A stretch of DNA of 64,000 bases from Pandoraea thiooxydans (lineage in GTDB: Bacteria; Pseudomonadota; Gammaproteobacteria; Burkholderiales; Burkholderiaceae). Position numbers and translations under genes: made by a program. Shown piece after piece: positions 28,968-38,417 of this stretch; position 1 is the stretch's first letter; the number at the start of each line of letters is the position of its first letter. The stretch lies in assembly GCF_001931675.1 (NCBI RefSeq), contig NZ_CP014839.1, positions 3,534,001 through 3,598,000 on the forward strand. The letters are read 5' to 3'. The notes under the pieces were generated by a model. That model worked only from the letters and a program-made list of their open reading frames with translations. It was not told the origin of the DNA and made no database searches.

Positions 28968-28989
28968 ATTGTAGCGAGCGCGCTACAAT
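28968..28989. promoter_or_regulatory. Palindromic divergent promoter core between mutM and the TPR gene
   Basis: ATTGTAGCG (28968-28976), AGCG, CGCTACAAT (28981-28989) is a perfect 9-bp inverted repeat. Each outer end reads TACAAT on its own strand, a 5-of-6 match to the -10 consensus: the plus-strand copy faces the TPR gene (start 29015), the minus-strand copy faces mutM (start 28935). The -35 boxes are not convincing. It could equally be an operator. Confidence 0.45.
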
Positions 28990-29014
28990 CCATTGAAACA
29001 CGCATCGGACCATT

Positions 29015-30823
29015 ATGCCGACCATTATCCGCCCCCGCTTTCAGAAGTACTTGCCGCGGCTCACAGCCTGCTGGCGCACCCTGGCCGTTTTAGGCACACT
29101 GTTCGGTGTCACCACGCTACATCCGGTTTTTGCACAGAGTGAAGCCCCTTCGCCGGCCATGCCGGCGTCGTCAATCATCGCCAACCAACCGGCCGCACAG
29201 CAGGAAAAGCTGCCCAACGTCGCGCTTAACAGCGAAATCATGTTCCAGGTGCTGGCGGCGGAAATCAGCTTGCAGCGGGGCTTGCTGGCGCCTGCATACA
29301 ATACTTATCTGGCGCTGGCCAAGGAAACGCACGATCCGCGCATGGCCCGCCGCTCGGTGGAAATTGCGCTTGGTGCCCGACAACTGGGCGACGCGCTGGT
29401 TGCCGCTCGCCAGTGGCACCGCCTGGATCCGCAATACCGTCCCGCCAGTCAACTGCTCGCCAGCCTCGAGGTCGGTACCGGCCACCTGAAGGAAGCCGAG
29501 CCGCTGCTCGCCGAAGAACTCGCGGCAGTGCCCGAGGCGCGGCGCGGCGAAGCCATCCTCGAACTCCAGCAGTTGTTGTCCCGCGCACCGAACCAGAACG
29601 ACGCGTTGGCGGTACTGACACGCATGCTCGTCAACGACATGCAGCGCCCCGAAGCACAACTCGCGATGGCCCGCGAGCAACTGGCTGCCGGCCAACCGGC
29701 CGCTGCCATGACGTCGCTCGATACCGCGCTCAAAATCAAGCCGGATTACCAGGCCGCCGCGCTGCAATTATCCGAAGTCGGCGCTTCCGAACGCCCCATT
29801 GCGATTGCCCAGCTGCAGGCGTTTTTGGCCCGCAACCCCGATGCCAAGGAAGTGCGCTTTGCTTATGCACGATTGCTGCTGGCAGACAATAAGCTCGACG
29901 CCGCGCAACAGCAGTTCGAACTGCTTGAAAAACGCTATCCTCACGACCTCTCAACCCTGATGGCGCTGGCGTTGCTCAACTTGCACAGCCAGCACAACGC
30001 ACAAGCCGAGCAATACCTGCGCAAGTATGCCGACGAGGCGGTTCAGCAGAATACCGACCCGGCCCAAGCTTATATTTATCTCGCTCAAATCGCCGAAGAC
30101 CGCAAGGATTATCAGGCGGCCGATCAATGGCTCACCCGCATCTCGGTTGGCAGTGCCGCGTACATCCCCGCCCAGATCGGGCGCGCCCAGCTCCTGAGCG
30201 ACCAAAACAAGGTGGGGGCCGCGCTCGCTCTGCTGCGCTCCGTGCAAACGAGTGACCCGCTGGATCAATTGACTCTCAAGCGCGGCGCGGCGGACATCCT
30301 GGTCAAGGCCAAACGCTTCGGCGCGGCCGAAGAACTGCTCGCCAAACTTTCCAAGCAGTATCCGAGCGACGGCGACCTGCTGTACCAGTACGGCATGGCA
30401 GCCGAACTCAACAAGCACTACGAGGTCATGGAAAAGGCCATGCGCCGCCTGATCGCGATTCAGCCGAACAACGCGCAGGCGTACAACGCGCTGGGCTATT
30501 CGCTCACCGAGCGCAATACCCGTCTGCCGGAGGCGTTGAAGCTGCTGCAAAAGGCGTCCGCCCTGGCGCCCAATGACCCTTACATCATGGACAGCCTGGG
30601 TTGGGTCAAATTCCGCATGGGCGACAAGAGCGAGGCCGTCGCCCTGCTCAAGCAGGCATTTACCATCCAGGCACAAGCCGAGATCGGTGCACATCTGGGC
30701 GAAGCGCTGTGGGAATCCGGCCAACAGGATGAAGCGCGCAAATACTGGCGCGAGGCCTACAAGGTCGACCCCAACGACGACACGCTCAAAGCGACGCTCA
30801 AGCGCTTCCACTTCAATCCATGA
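29015..30823 (+). CDS. Exported tetratricopeptide-repeat protein
   Basis: 602 aa. A hydrophobic signal (TLAVLGTLFGVTTLHPVFAQ) is followed by an all-helical TPR array. Clear units include LAKETHDPRMARRSVEIALGARQLGDAL near residue 110, LLQKASALAPNDPYIMDSLGWVKFRMGDKSEAVALLKQAF near 510 and ALWESGQQDEARKYWREAYKVDPND near 565. It is coupled to lolB by a 4-bp ATGA overlap. Such proteins are commonly found ahead of lolB in betaproteobacteria. A periplasmic scaffold role is inferred; no function is assigned. Confidence 0.85.
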   Translation: MPTIIRPRFQKYLPRLTACWRTLAVLGTLFGVTTLHPVFAQSEAPSPAMPASSIIANQPAAQQEKLPNVALNSEIMFQVLAAEISLQRGLLAPAYNTYLALAKETHDPRMARRSVEIALGARQLGDALVAARQWHRLDPQYRPASQLLASLEVGTGHLKEAEPLLAEELAAVPEARRGEAILELQQLLSRAPNQNDALAVLTRMLVNDMQRPEAQLAMAREQLAAGQPAAAMTSLDTALKIKPDYQAAALQLSEVGASERPIAIAQLQAFLARNPDAKEVRFAYARLLLADNKLDAAQQQFELLEKRYPHDLSTLMALALLNLHSQHNAQAEQYLRKYADEAVQQNTDPAQAYIYLAQIAEDRKDYQAADQWLTRISVGSAAYIPAQIGRAQLLSDQNKVGAALALLRSVQTSDPLDQLTLKRGAADILVKAKRFGAAEELLAKLSKQYPSDGDLLYQYGMAAELNKHYEVMEKAMRRLIAIQPNNAQAYNALGYSLTERNTRLPEALKLLQKASALAPNDPYIMDSLGWVKFRMGDKSEAVALLKQAFTIQAQAEIGAHLGEALWESGQQDEARKYWREAYKVDPNDDTLKATLKRFHFNP

Positions 30824-31437
30824 GTATGAGCTTGATGGCAAGACCCACGCTTTGGCTGCGCCCGTTTCTGTTGAGCGGCTTGCTGGCAACCGCCTGCGTT
30901 CTGCCCGGCTGTGCCAGTTTGCAGGCGCCTTCGGTCGCGAATACGGCCGCCGGTAGCGCCGTTCAGGATTACGACGGGCGGTTTGCCGTGCGCTATGAGC
31001 AAAACGGCGAAATCAAAAACGCCTACGGTAATTTTGCGTGGCGGCAACGCGGCGATGCCGTCACGCTGCAACTGCTCAATCCGCTCGGCCAGACCCAGGC
31101 AATCGTCTACAGCACCCCAGGCGAGGCCAAACTCGAACTGCCCAACCGCGCCCCGCTGACCGGCCCCAGGCTGGAGCAGGTCATGCGCGATGCGCTCGGA
31201 TTCGCTCTGCCGGTGGCGGGCTTGCGCTATTGGCTGCAGCTCGAAGCCGCGCCCAATACGCACGGCACTCTCACGCGCGACCCGCAAACCGGGCGTATCA
31301 CGCAATTGCAGCAGGACGGCTGGACAATCGACTACCTCAGTTACACAGACACTCAGCCAGCGCACATCAAGCGCGTCAACCTGTCGCGCGAAGTCAACGG
31401 CGAACCGCTCCAGGTCAAGCTGGTGCTCGATAATTAA
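30820..31437 (+). CDS. lolB: Outer-membrane lipoprotein LolB
   Basis: 205 aa. The lipobox LPGC (Cys31) follows a hydrophobic stretch. The mature part has the LolB beta-barrel pattern: YDGRFAVRYEQNGEIKNAYGNFAWRQRGDAVTLQLLNPLGQTQAIV and LPVAGLRYWLQ. It accepts lipoproteins from LolA and inserts them in the outer membrane. Another ATG two codons later is possible. It is followed by ispE after 23 bp. Confidence 0.92.
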   Translation: MSMSLMARPTLWLRPFLLSGLLATACVLPGCASLQAPSVANTAAGSAVQDYDGRFAVRYEQNGEIKNAYGNFAWRQRGDAVTLQLLNPLGQTQAIVYSTPGEAKLELPNRAPLTGPRLEQVMRDALGFALPVAGLRYWLQLEAAPNTHGTLTRDPQTGRITQLQQDGWTIDYLSYTDTQPAHIKRVNLSREVNGEPLQVKLVLDN

Positions 31438-31460
31438 TCCGATAGACAAACAAACCGGTC

Positions 31461-32318
31461 ATGTCCGACACGCTGCGCGATTGCCCCGCCCCGGCCAAGC
31501 TCAATCTCTTTTTACATATCACTGGCCGGCGCGCCGACGGCTACCATGAGTTGCAGACGGTCTTTCAATTGATCGACTGGGCCGATACGCTACATTTCCG
31601 GCGACGCGCCGACGGCCGGATCATGCACGAAACACCCCTGCCAGGCGTGCCACCGGAGAGCGACCTCACGGTACGCGCGGCGCGCTTGCTGCAAACTCAT
31701 ACCGGAACAGGGTTCGGTGTCGATATCGCCATCGAGAAGCGCCTGCCGCAAGGCGCCGGCCTCGGTGGCGGCAGCTCCGACGCCGCTACCACGCTGCTGG
31801 CGCTCAACCGGCTCTGGCAACTCGATCTGCCGCGCGCCGAACTGGCCCGATTGGGCCTTCAACTCGGGGCCGACGTGCCGTTCTTCGTGTTTGGCCGCAA
31901 CGCCTTTGCCGAGGGACTGGGCGAGCGCCTGCAGGCAGTCGATTTGCCGCAACGGTACTTCCTGGTGGTCACGCCGCCCGTGCAAGTGCCGACTGTCGAA
32001 ATTTTCAACGATCCCCGATTGACACGTAATACGAAATCAATCACAATTACGGACTTTCTCGGGCACGGTAATTACGATGTCTTCGGCCGCAACGATATGC
32101 AGCCGGTTGCCACCGAGAAATACCCGGAAGTCGCTGCGGTACTCGAGTGGTTCAAGCCGTTCGGTACCGCCCGCATGACCGGTTCCGGCGCCAGTGTCTT
32201 TGCGGCATTTGGCGATCGGATCCAGGCGCAGGAAGCGTACAGCAGGTTACCGGAGCACTGGCAAGGCCGTATTTGTACCAGTCTCGATCGTCATCCGCTG
32301 TTTGGCTTTGCGTCATAA
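31461..32318 (+). CDS. ispE: 4-diphosphocytidyl-2-C-methyl-D-erythritol kinase
   Basis: 285 aa GHMP kinase of the non-mevalonate isoprenoid pathway. [30 protein letters not shown] at the N-terminus and [21 protein letters not shown] near residue 95 (phosphate loop) are diagnostic. [16 protein letters not shown] near 240 closes the active site. lolB-ispE-tRNA-prs order is conserved in related bacteria. Confidence 0.96.
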   Translation: MSDTLRDCPAPAKLNLFLHITGRRADGYHELQTVFQLIDWADTLHFRRRADGRIMHETPLPGVPPESDLTVRAARLLQTHTGTGFGVDIAIEKRLPQGAGLGGGSSDAATTLLALNRLWQLDLPRAELARLGLQLGADVPFFVFGRNAFAEGLGERLQAVDLPQRYFLVVTPPVQVPTVEIFNDPRLTRNTKSITITDFLGHGNYDVFGRNDMQPVATEKYPEVAAVLEWFKPFGTARMTGSGASVFAAFGDRIQAQEAYSRLPEHWQGRICTSLDRHPLFGFAS

Positions 32319-32365
32319 GAAGTTTTTCTTCGTCGCGGTTGTCGCGGCGAGGTATCGGTCAGCGT

Positions 32366-32442
32366 AGGGGAGTCGCCAAGTTGGTTAAGGCACCGGATTT
32401 TGATTCCGGCATGCGAAGGTTCGAATCCTTCTTCCCCTGCCA
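32366..32442 (+). tRNA. tRNA-Gln (anticodon UUG)
   Basis: 77 nt with encoded CCA. Acceptor AGGGGAG pairs with TTCCCCT, anticodon stem CCGGA/TCCGG holds the loop TTTTGAT with anticodon TTG at 32400-32402, and the T arm is GAAGG-TTCGAAT-CCTTC. The first pair is A1-U72 and the last acceptor pair a G-U wobble. It stands between ispE and prs, the usual betaproteobacterial place. Confidence 0.97.
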
Positions 32443-32490
32443 GTTTCTCTTTAGTTCAGCTTCGCCCACACCCAGTCCCGCAGGTGCCAG

Positions 32491-33441
32491 ATGAGTAGCG
32501 ATGGCTTAATGGTATTTACCGGGAACGCCAATCCCGCCCTGGCCCAAGAGGTCGTCCGCATTCTCGGCATTCCGCTCGGCAAAGCGATGGTGAGTCGCTT
32601 CTCGGATGGCGAAATTCAGGTTGAAATTCAGGAAAACGTACGCGGCAAGGATGTCTTCGTCCTGCAATCCACGTGCGCGCCGACGAACGACAACCTGATG
32701 GAACTGTTGATCATGGTCGACGCGCTCAAGCGTGCCTCGGCCGGACGCATCACCGCGGCGATTCCCTATTTCGGATATGCACGGCAAGATCGCCGCCCCC
32801 GTTCGGCGCGCGTGGCGATCTCAGCCAAAGTGGTTGCCAACATGCTGCAGATCGCGGGCGTGGAGCGCATCATCACGATGGATCTGCATGCTGACCAGAT
32901 TCAGGGTTTCTTCGACATCCCGGTCGACAATATCTATGCTTCGCCGCTGCTGTTGGGCGACTTGCGCAAGCAGAAGTACGAAGACCTGCTGGTCGTGTCG
33001 CCCGACGTCGGCGGCGTGGTGCGCGCCCGTGCGATGGCCAAGCAACTTCATTGCGATCTGGCGATCATCGACAAGCGTCGCCCCAAAGCCAATGTGGCCG
33101 AGGTGATGAACATCATCGGCGAGGTCGAAGGCCGCACCTGCGTGATCATGGACGACATGGTCGATACGGCCGGCACGCTGTGCAAGGCCGCCCAGGTCCT
33201 TAAGGAGCGCGGAGCCAAGCGGGTTTTCGCTTACTGTACCCATCCGGTGCTGTCGGGTGGCGCGGCCAAGCGAATCGACGAGTCCGATCTGGATGAAGTG
33301 GTCGTCACCGATACGATTCCGCTGCGCGGCGACTCGCAGGGTCAAAAAATTCGCCAACTGAGCAGCGCCGGCCTGTTGGCCGAGACGTTCTCGCGCATTC
33401 GCCGGGGCGATTCGGTCATGTCGCTGTTTGCCGATCTCTGA
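32491..33441 (+). CDS. prs: Ribose-phosphate pyrophosphokinase
   Basis: 316 aa, makes PRPP from ribose 5-phosphate and ATP. Class I signatures: [54 protein letters not shown] near residue 95, and the PRPP loop [14 protein letters not shown] near 215. It supplies apt and nucleotide synthesis. It lies 48 bp after tRNA-Gln and has its own terminator. Confidence 0.98.
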   Translation: MSSDGLMVFTGNANPALAQEVVRILGIPLGKAMVSRFSDGEIQVEIQENVRGKDVFVLQSTCAPTNDNLMELLIMVDALKRASAGRITAAIPYFGYARQDRRPRSARVAISAKVVANMLQIAGVERIITMDLHADQIQGFFDIPVDNIYASPLLLGDLRKQKYEDLLVVSPDVGGVVRARAMAKQLHCDLAIIDKRRPKANVAEVMNIIGEVEGRTCVIMDDMVDTAGTLCKAAQVLKERGAKRVFAYCTHPVLSGGAAKRIDESDLDEVVVTDTIPLRGDSQGQKIRQLSSAGLLAETFSRIRRGDSVMSLFADL

Positions 33442-33484
33442 TCGATACGCATTTTTTCGGCGGCGTCGCGCCGCCGATATCAGT

Positions 33485-33510
33485 GGGCAGGGAAATATCC
33501 CTGCCCTTTT
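33485..33510 (+). terminator. Intrinsic terminator after prs
   Basis: GGGCAGGGA (33485-33493), loop AATA, TCCCTGCCC (33498-33506), then TTTT. A perfect 9-bp stem between prs and rplY. Confidence 0.85.
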
Positions 33511-33584
33511 AATCGCCGGATCCCCGGGTTTCGGGTGTTGCCGGCACTTCACCGCCTGGTCGCGGGCGGTCACTGGGAGTCATC

Positions 33585-34208
33585 ATGAAAGTAGTCGCTT
33601 TCGAGCGTAGTCTGCAGGGAACGGGTGCGAGCCGCCGCCTGCGCAATACCGGCAAAACCCCCGGTATCGTGTATGGTGCGAACGTCGACCCGAAACTGAT
33701 CGAACTCGATCACAACGCGCTGTATCACGCGCTGCGCAAAGAAGCCTTCCATTCGTCGATTCTCGACCTGGAAGTGGGCGGAACCACCGAGCAGGTGCTG
33801 TTGCGTGACGTTCAATATCACCCGTTCAAGCAACTGGTGCTGCACGTCGACTTCCTGCGCGTCGATCCGAATCACAAGATTCACATGAAGATTCCGCTGC
33901 ACTTCGTCAACGCGGAAGTGTCGCCGGCGGTCAAGCTGGGCAGCGGGATCGTCAGCCACGTGATGAACGAAATCGAAATCAGCTGCCTGCCCGGCAAGCT
34001 GCCGGAATTCCTCGAGATCGATCTGAGCAAGCTGGAGCTCGGCCAATCGCTGCATGCCAAGGATGTACCGCTGCCGCAAGGCGTCGATCTGGTGCCGCAC
34101 GTCGAACAGGAAAATCCCGTGATCGCCACGGTGAGCGTGCCTGCCGGTGCAGTGTCGGAAGAAGCCGCAGCAGCGCCTGCTGCCGGAGAAGCCCCCGCGG
34201 CGTCCTGA
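33585..34208 (+). CDS. rplY: 50S ribosomal protein L25/general stress protein Ctc
   Basis: 207 aa, the long form with a C-terminal TL5 domain beyond the E. coli L25 length. [29 protein letters not shown] begins the 5S rRNA-binding domain; [24 protein letters not shown] and [30 protein letters not shown] belong to the C-terminal domain. An Ala/Pro-rich tail ends it. GGGAG lies before the ATG. It is followed by pth, an order conserved in many bacteria. Confidence 0.95.
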   Translation: MKVVAFERSLQGTGASRRLRNTGKTPGIVYGANVDPKLIELDHNALYHALRKEAFHSSILDLEVGGTTEQVLLRDVQYHPFKQLVLHVDFLRVDPNHKIHMKIPLHFVNAEVSPAVKLGSGIVSHVMNEIEISCLPGKLPEFLEIDLSKLELGQSLHAKDVPLPQGVDLVPHVEQENPVIATVSVPAGAVSEEAAAAPAAGEAPAAS

Positions 34209-34234
34209 TTTCCGCGCAGTAGCGCTTGTCTCGC

Positions 34235-34270
34235 AACCCGCCGAACCTGTCTGGGCTCGGCGGGTTTTTT
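34235..34270 (+). terminator. Intrinsic terminator after rplY
   Basis: AACCCGCCGA (34235-34244) pairs with TCGGCGGGTT (34257-34266) around a 12-nt loop; the stem runs into TTTTTT. Strong terminator between rplY and pth. Confidence 0.88.
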
Positions 34271-34343
34271 CATACGGAGCCATCAAATTGGCCTGCCACT
34301 ACGAGGCAACGGCGGCGCCACCCTACTTGCTGAATCGAACGCT

Positions 34344-34937
34344 ATGATCAAGCTGATTGTCGGGCTGGGCAATCCCGGTGCCGAATATGCGGGCACCCGG
34401 CATAACGCGGGCTTCTGGTTCGTCGATGCGCTGGCGCAGGACGCTGGCGCCGCGCTACGCGCAGAGTCGCGATTTCACGGCCTGGCTGCCCGTGCACGCG
34501 TTGCGGGAGCGGACGTCTGGCTGCTCGAGCCGCAGACCTTCATGAACCGGTCGGGCCTGTCCGTGGTGTCATTGGCCCGGTTCTACAAGATCCTGCCTGA
34601 CGAAATACTGGTCGTTCACGATGAGTTGGATTTACCCCCTGGCACGATCAAGCTCAAGCGAGGCGGCGGCAGCGGCGGGCACAACGGCCTGAAAGACATC
34701 AGCGCGCACTTGTCGACGCCCGACTACTGGCGCCTGCGTATCGGCATCGGACACCCGCGCACCCAACTGCCCGCAGGCAACCCGCAGGTGGTCGACTTCG
34801 TCCTCAAACCACCTCGCAAAGAGGAGCAGGAAGCGATCGATCAAGCGATGAACCGGGCACAGGAAATCATCGCGCTGACGATCAAGGGCGACATGGAAAA
34901 AGCCATGCAGCACTTGCACAGCCAAGGCAGCCGGTAG
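34344..34937 (+). CDS. pth: Peptidyl-tRNA hydrolase
   Basis: 197 aa. [26 protein letters not shown] at the N-terminus includes the catalytic His20 region; [12 protein letters not shown] and [30 protein letters not shown] are the other family blocks. It recycles tRNA from stalled peptidyl-tRNA. It converges on the ferredoxin gene. Confidence 0.97.
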   Translation: MIKLIVGLGNPGAEYAGTRHNAGFWFVDALAQDAGAALRAESRFHGLAARARVAGADVWLLEPQTFMNRSGLSVVSLARFYKILPDEILVVHDELDLPPGTIKLKRGGGSGGHNGLKDISAHLSTPDYWRLRIGIGHPRTQLPAGNPQVVDFVLKPPRKEEQEAIDQAMNRAQEIIALTIKGDMEKAMQHLHSQGSR

Positions 34938-34993
34938 CTGCCTGTATCTCGCATCGCGCGCAGGAGGGGCACTGAGCCGACAGCCAAAGTCGG

Positions 34994-34994
<1 letters not shown>
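34925..34994. terminator. Two hairpins between convergent pth and ferredoxin gene
   Basis: AGGCAGC-CGGTA-GCTGCCT (34925-34943) overlaps the pth stop. GCCGAC-N7-GTCGGC (34976-34994) abuts the ferredoxin stop. Neither has a proper T tract, so they are weak candidates for ending the two convergent transcripts. Confidence 0.35.
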
Positions 34995-35278
<284 letters not shown>

Positions 35279-35323
35279 TCACACGCGCACTGAATGGATC
35301 GGTGCGAACCGCTCGCTGCTACA

Positions 35324-35809
35324 TCAAGACAGTTGGCTGACCTTGTCGACCAGCCATTTTTCTACCGACGGGAAAACGAATTTGCTGACATCGCCACCCA
35401 ACTGCGCGATCTCGCGCACAATCGTTCCCGAAATGAATTGATACTGGTCCGAGGGCGTCATGAACATCGTCTCCACGTCCGGCAACAAATAACGATTCAT
35501 TCCGGCCATCTGAAACTCGTATTCGAAATCCGACACAGCACGCAAGCCACGCACGATAACGCGGGCCTGGTGCTTGCGAACGAAATCCTTGAGCAATCCG
35601 GCAAACCCCTCGACCGCGACATTCGGGTAGTGACCCAGCACTTCGCGGGCGATATCCAGCCGTTCGTCGAGTGTGAAGAACGGCTTCTTGTTACGGCTGT
35701 CCGCGACCCCCACGACCAGCTTGTCGAAAATGCCCGCCGCCCGACGCACCAAATCCTCGTGTCCGCGCGTTAGCGGGTCGAAGGTTCCCGGATAAATAGC
35801 TACCACCAT
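35324..35809 (-). CDS. coaD: Phosphopantetheine adenylyltransferase
   Basis: 161 aa, the penultimate step of coenzyme A synthesis. [22 protein letters not shown] carries the T/HxGH nucleotidyl-transferase motif. [19 protein letters not shown] and [17 protein letters not shown] are further CoaD signatures. rsmD-coaD adjacency (36 bp) is conserved. Confidence 0.97.
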   Translation of the reverse strand: MVVAIYPGTFDPLTRGHEDLVRRAAGIFDKLVVGVADSRNKKPFFTLDERLDIAREVLGHYPNVAVEGFAGLLKDFVRKHQARVIVRGLRAVSDFEYEFQMAGMNRYLLPDVETMFMTPSDQYQFISGTIVREIAQLGGDVSKFVFPSVEKWLVDKVSQLS

Positions 35810-35845
35810 GCCAACGTCTCCCCCCCTGCTCAGGGTCTGCTCATT

Positions 35846-36448
35846 TCAGTCATTGTCGTCACTTGCGATCGACACGGATTGCAACAAATGATAATGCACC
35901 GCGCCCGCTTTCGCCTGCCGCGCAACGCGCAGGCCTGTCGCAGCCAGCAAATCGGCCGCCACCGGCGCCTCGGCCTCGACATATAAAACACCCCCCGGCG
36001 CGAGCAACCGTGCGGCATCGGGCAACACCTGAGGTAGCCAGTCCTGGCCGAACGGCGGATCGAGGAAAATCACATCGAACGTGCCGGCGCCAAGCTTGCC
36101 GGCCAGGCGCAGCGCGTCGCCATGCAGGATTTCGATCTGCGTAGCGGCCAGCTTCTGGCGAATTGCCTCGAGTTGCCGCACCGATGCCACCAATTTCTCC
36201 ACCAGCACCACACGTGCCGCGCCACGCGAGGCTGCCTCGAATCCCAATGCGCCGCTGCCGGCAAACAGGTCCAGGCACCGCAGACCGCTCAAATCCTGCC
36301 CAAGCCAATTGAACAGTGTTTCGCGGACGCGATCGGGCGTAGGCCGCAGCCCCTCCCCGATCACCACGGGAAGCGGCGTACGCTTCCATCGCCCGCCGAT
36401 GATTCTGACCTGTTGCGGCGGCGATTTCGCCCCTCTGACGGCACTCAT
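35846..36448 (-). CDS. rsmD: 16S rRNA (guanine966-N2)-methyltransferase
   Basis: About 200 aa from the ATG at 36448 (a TTG two codons earlier is possible). VRIIGGRWKRTPLPV and LRPTPDRVRETLFNWLG at the N-terminus, the SAM motif CLDLFAGSGALGFEAASRGAARVVLVE, and the catalytic DPPF in FDVIFLDPPFG. It modifies helix 31 of 16S rRNA. Confidence 0.95.
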   Translation of the reverse strand: MSAVRGAKSPPQQVRIIGGRWKRTPLPVVIGEGLRPTPDRVRETLFNWLGQDLSGLRCLDLFAGSGALGFEAASRGAARVVLVEKLVASVRQLEAIRQKLAATQIEILHGDALRLAGKLGAGTFDVIFLDPPFGQDWLPQVLPDAARLLAPGGVLYVEAEAPVAADLLAATGLRVARQAKAGAVHYHLLQSVSIASDDND

Positions 36449-36653
36449 CGCCAATCCCGACCAGTTGGCGGCATTTTTGCAGCACCTTTCATGAATATTT
36501 CCGGATAAAAATCAGCCATCATCGACCAATACCGCCCCACCGAGAGCGCCACATTACCACAATGCGCGCCAAGCAACGGCTCTGCGCACCGCGTCTTGTT
36601 ACACTGTCGGGCTGTGTCCCGCACGGGGTCATTCGCCGTATCGCCCGATTGCC

Positions 36654-37568
36654 ATGTCTGCCACCGCACTCGCTTTACATGATGTCTGCAAACTCTATGA
36701 CGGCAAGCCTGTCGTCGATAGCTTGAGTTTTTCCGTCGCGCGCGGCGAATGCTATGGCCTGCTGGGGCCAAACGGTGCCGGCAAGACCACCACGCTGCGC
36801 CTGCTGCTTGGGCTCACCACGCCTGACGGCGGCTCGATCCGGCTGGGCGGCGAGGACATCCCGATTCATGCCCCGGCCGCCCGCAAACGGGTGGGCGTCG
36901 TGCCTCAATTCGATAATCTCGACCCCGACTTCACGGTACGCGAGAATCTTGAAGTATTCGGCCGTTACTTCGATATACCGAAAAACGAAATGCGCCGACG
37001 CATCCCCGCGCTGCTCGAATTCGCGCGCCTCACCCAGAAGGCCGATGCGCGCGTCAACCAGTTGTCGGGCGGCATGCGGCGCCGGCTCACGCTGGCCCGC
37101 GCCCTGGTCAACGATCCCGACATACTGGTTCTCGATGAACCGACCACCGGGCTCGACCCGCAGGCACGGCACCTGATCTGGGAGCGCCTGAAGTCGCTGT
37201 TGGCCGAAGGCAAGACCATTCTCCTGACAACCCATTTCATGGAGGAGGCTGAACGGCTTTGCCACCGCCTGTGCGTCATCGACAACGGCCACAAAATCGC
37301 CGAAGGCACCCCGCCCGGACTGATCGACCAGGAGATCGGTTGCGACGTAGTGGAAGTTTTCGGCGATATCCCGGCGAATCTGCGCGATACATTGACCGCA
37401 CTGGCCGAGCGCGTCGAGACCAGCGGCGAAACGCTCTACTGCTACGTCCGTGAGGCCGAGCCCCTATTGCTGAGTCTGAAAAACACCGTGGGCATACGGT
37501 ATCTGCATCGGCCGGCCAACCTCGAAGATGTGTTCCTCAAACTCACCGGACGGGAGATGCGCGATTGA
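36654..37568 (+). CDS. nodI: ABC-2 type exporter ATPase (NodI/DrrA-like)
   Basis: 304 aa. Walker [10 protein letters not shown] near residue 39, signature [18 protein letters not shown], Walker [18 protein letters not shown] and switch [19 protein letters not shown]-terminal extension of about 80 aa follows. Named NodI by similarity to the lipo-oligosaccharide exporter of rhizobia; no nodulation genes are near, so it is probably a general lipid, polysaccharide or drug exporter. It is followed by its permease. Confidence 0.88.
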   Translation: MSATALALHDVCKLYDGKPVVDSLSFSVARGECYGLLGPNGAGKTTTLRLLLGLTTPDGGSIRLGGEDIPIHAPAARKRVGVVPQFDNLDPDFTVRENLEVFGRYFDIPKNEMRRRIPALLEFARLTQKADARVNQLSGGMRRRLTLARALVNDPDILVLDEPTTGLDPQARHLIWERLKSLLAEGKTILLTTHFMEEAERLCHRLCVIDNGHKIAEGTPPGLIDQEIGCDVVEVFGDIPANLRDTLTALAERVETSGETLYCYVREAEPLLLSLKNTVGIRYLHRPANLEDVFLKLTGREMRD

Positions 37569-37610
37569 GCGCGCATGATCCTGCCGGGCGATCATAACGA
37601 GACAGCGCTC

Positions 37611-38396
37611 ATGCGTTACCCGCAGCCCTTCTTCCCTTCGAACGCCACACTTTGGTTTACCGTGTGGCGACGTAACTTCCTGGTATGGAAAAAACTGGCC
37701 ATCGCATCGCTGTTCGGCAATCTTGCCGACCCCATGATCTATCTGTTCGGCCTCGGCTTCGGCCTGGGTCTGATGGTGGGCGAAGTCGACGGCACGTCCT
37801 ACATCGCCTTTCTGGCCGCGGGTACGGTCGGCTCGAGCGTGATGATGTCAGCCAGTTTCGAGGCGATGTATTCCAGCTTCTCGCGCATGCACGTCCAGCG
37901 AACCTGGGAGGCGATCATGCATGCGCCGCTGACGCTCGGCGACGTCGTGCTGGGCGAAATTGTCTGGGCCGCCAGCAAGGCAATTCTCAGCGGCCTGGCC
38001 ATACTCGCGGTCGCCAGTGTGCTGGGCTATGCGCACTGGCCTGCCGCGCTCTATGCGCTACCTGTAATCGCATTGGCGGGCCTGACATTCGCCAGCCTGG
38101 CGATGATCGTCACCGCACTGGCGCCCAACTATGACTTTTTCCTGTTTTATCAGACCCTGGTGATCACGCCGATGCTACTGCTGTGCGGCGTATTCTTCCC
38201 GCTTTCCCAACTGCCGCCGGCGGTGCGCGAGGTCACCGGCTTGCTGCCGCTGGCCCATGCGGTTGAATTGATACGGCCGGCGATGCTCGGCCGGCCGATG
38301 GATCACGCGTGGCTGCATTTCGCGGCTCTGGCGATCTATGCGGCCGGTGGGTGGCTCACCGCTTTGGCCCTGTTGCGTCGGCGTCTGCTGCGCTGA
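37611..38396 (+). CDS. nodJ: ABC-2 type exporter permease (NodJ-like)
   Basis: 261 aa from the ATG at 37611; an upstream in-frame ATG at 37575 would add 12 residues. [36 protein letters not shown] at the N-terminus and [36 protein letters not shown] near the C-terminus mark the family. About six membrane helices. It pairs with the ATPase immediately upstream. Confidence 0.88.
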   Translation: MRYPQPFFPSNATLWFTVWRRNFLVWKKLAIASLFGNLADPMIYLFGLGFGLGLMVGEVDGTSYIAFLAAGTVGSSVMMSASFEAMYSSFSRMHVQRTWEAIMHAPLTLGDVVLGEIVWAASKAILSGLAILAVASVLGYAHWPAALYALPVIALAGLTFASLAMIVTALAPNYDFFLFYQTLVITPMLLLCGVFFPLSQLPPAVREVTGLLPLAHAVELIRPAMLGRPMDHAWLHFAALAIYAAGGWLTALALLRRRLLR

Positions 38397-38417
38397 ATCG
38401 TCAACGCCGCGCCGAAT

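Noticed and set aside
36654-38396. Nodulation-factor export function for the nodI/nodJ pair
   Set aside because: No nodABC or other symbiosis genes are in the window; the names reflect ABC-2 family similarity only.
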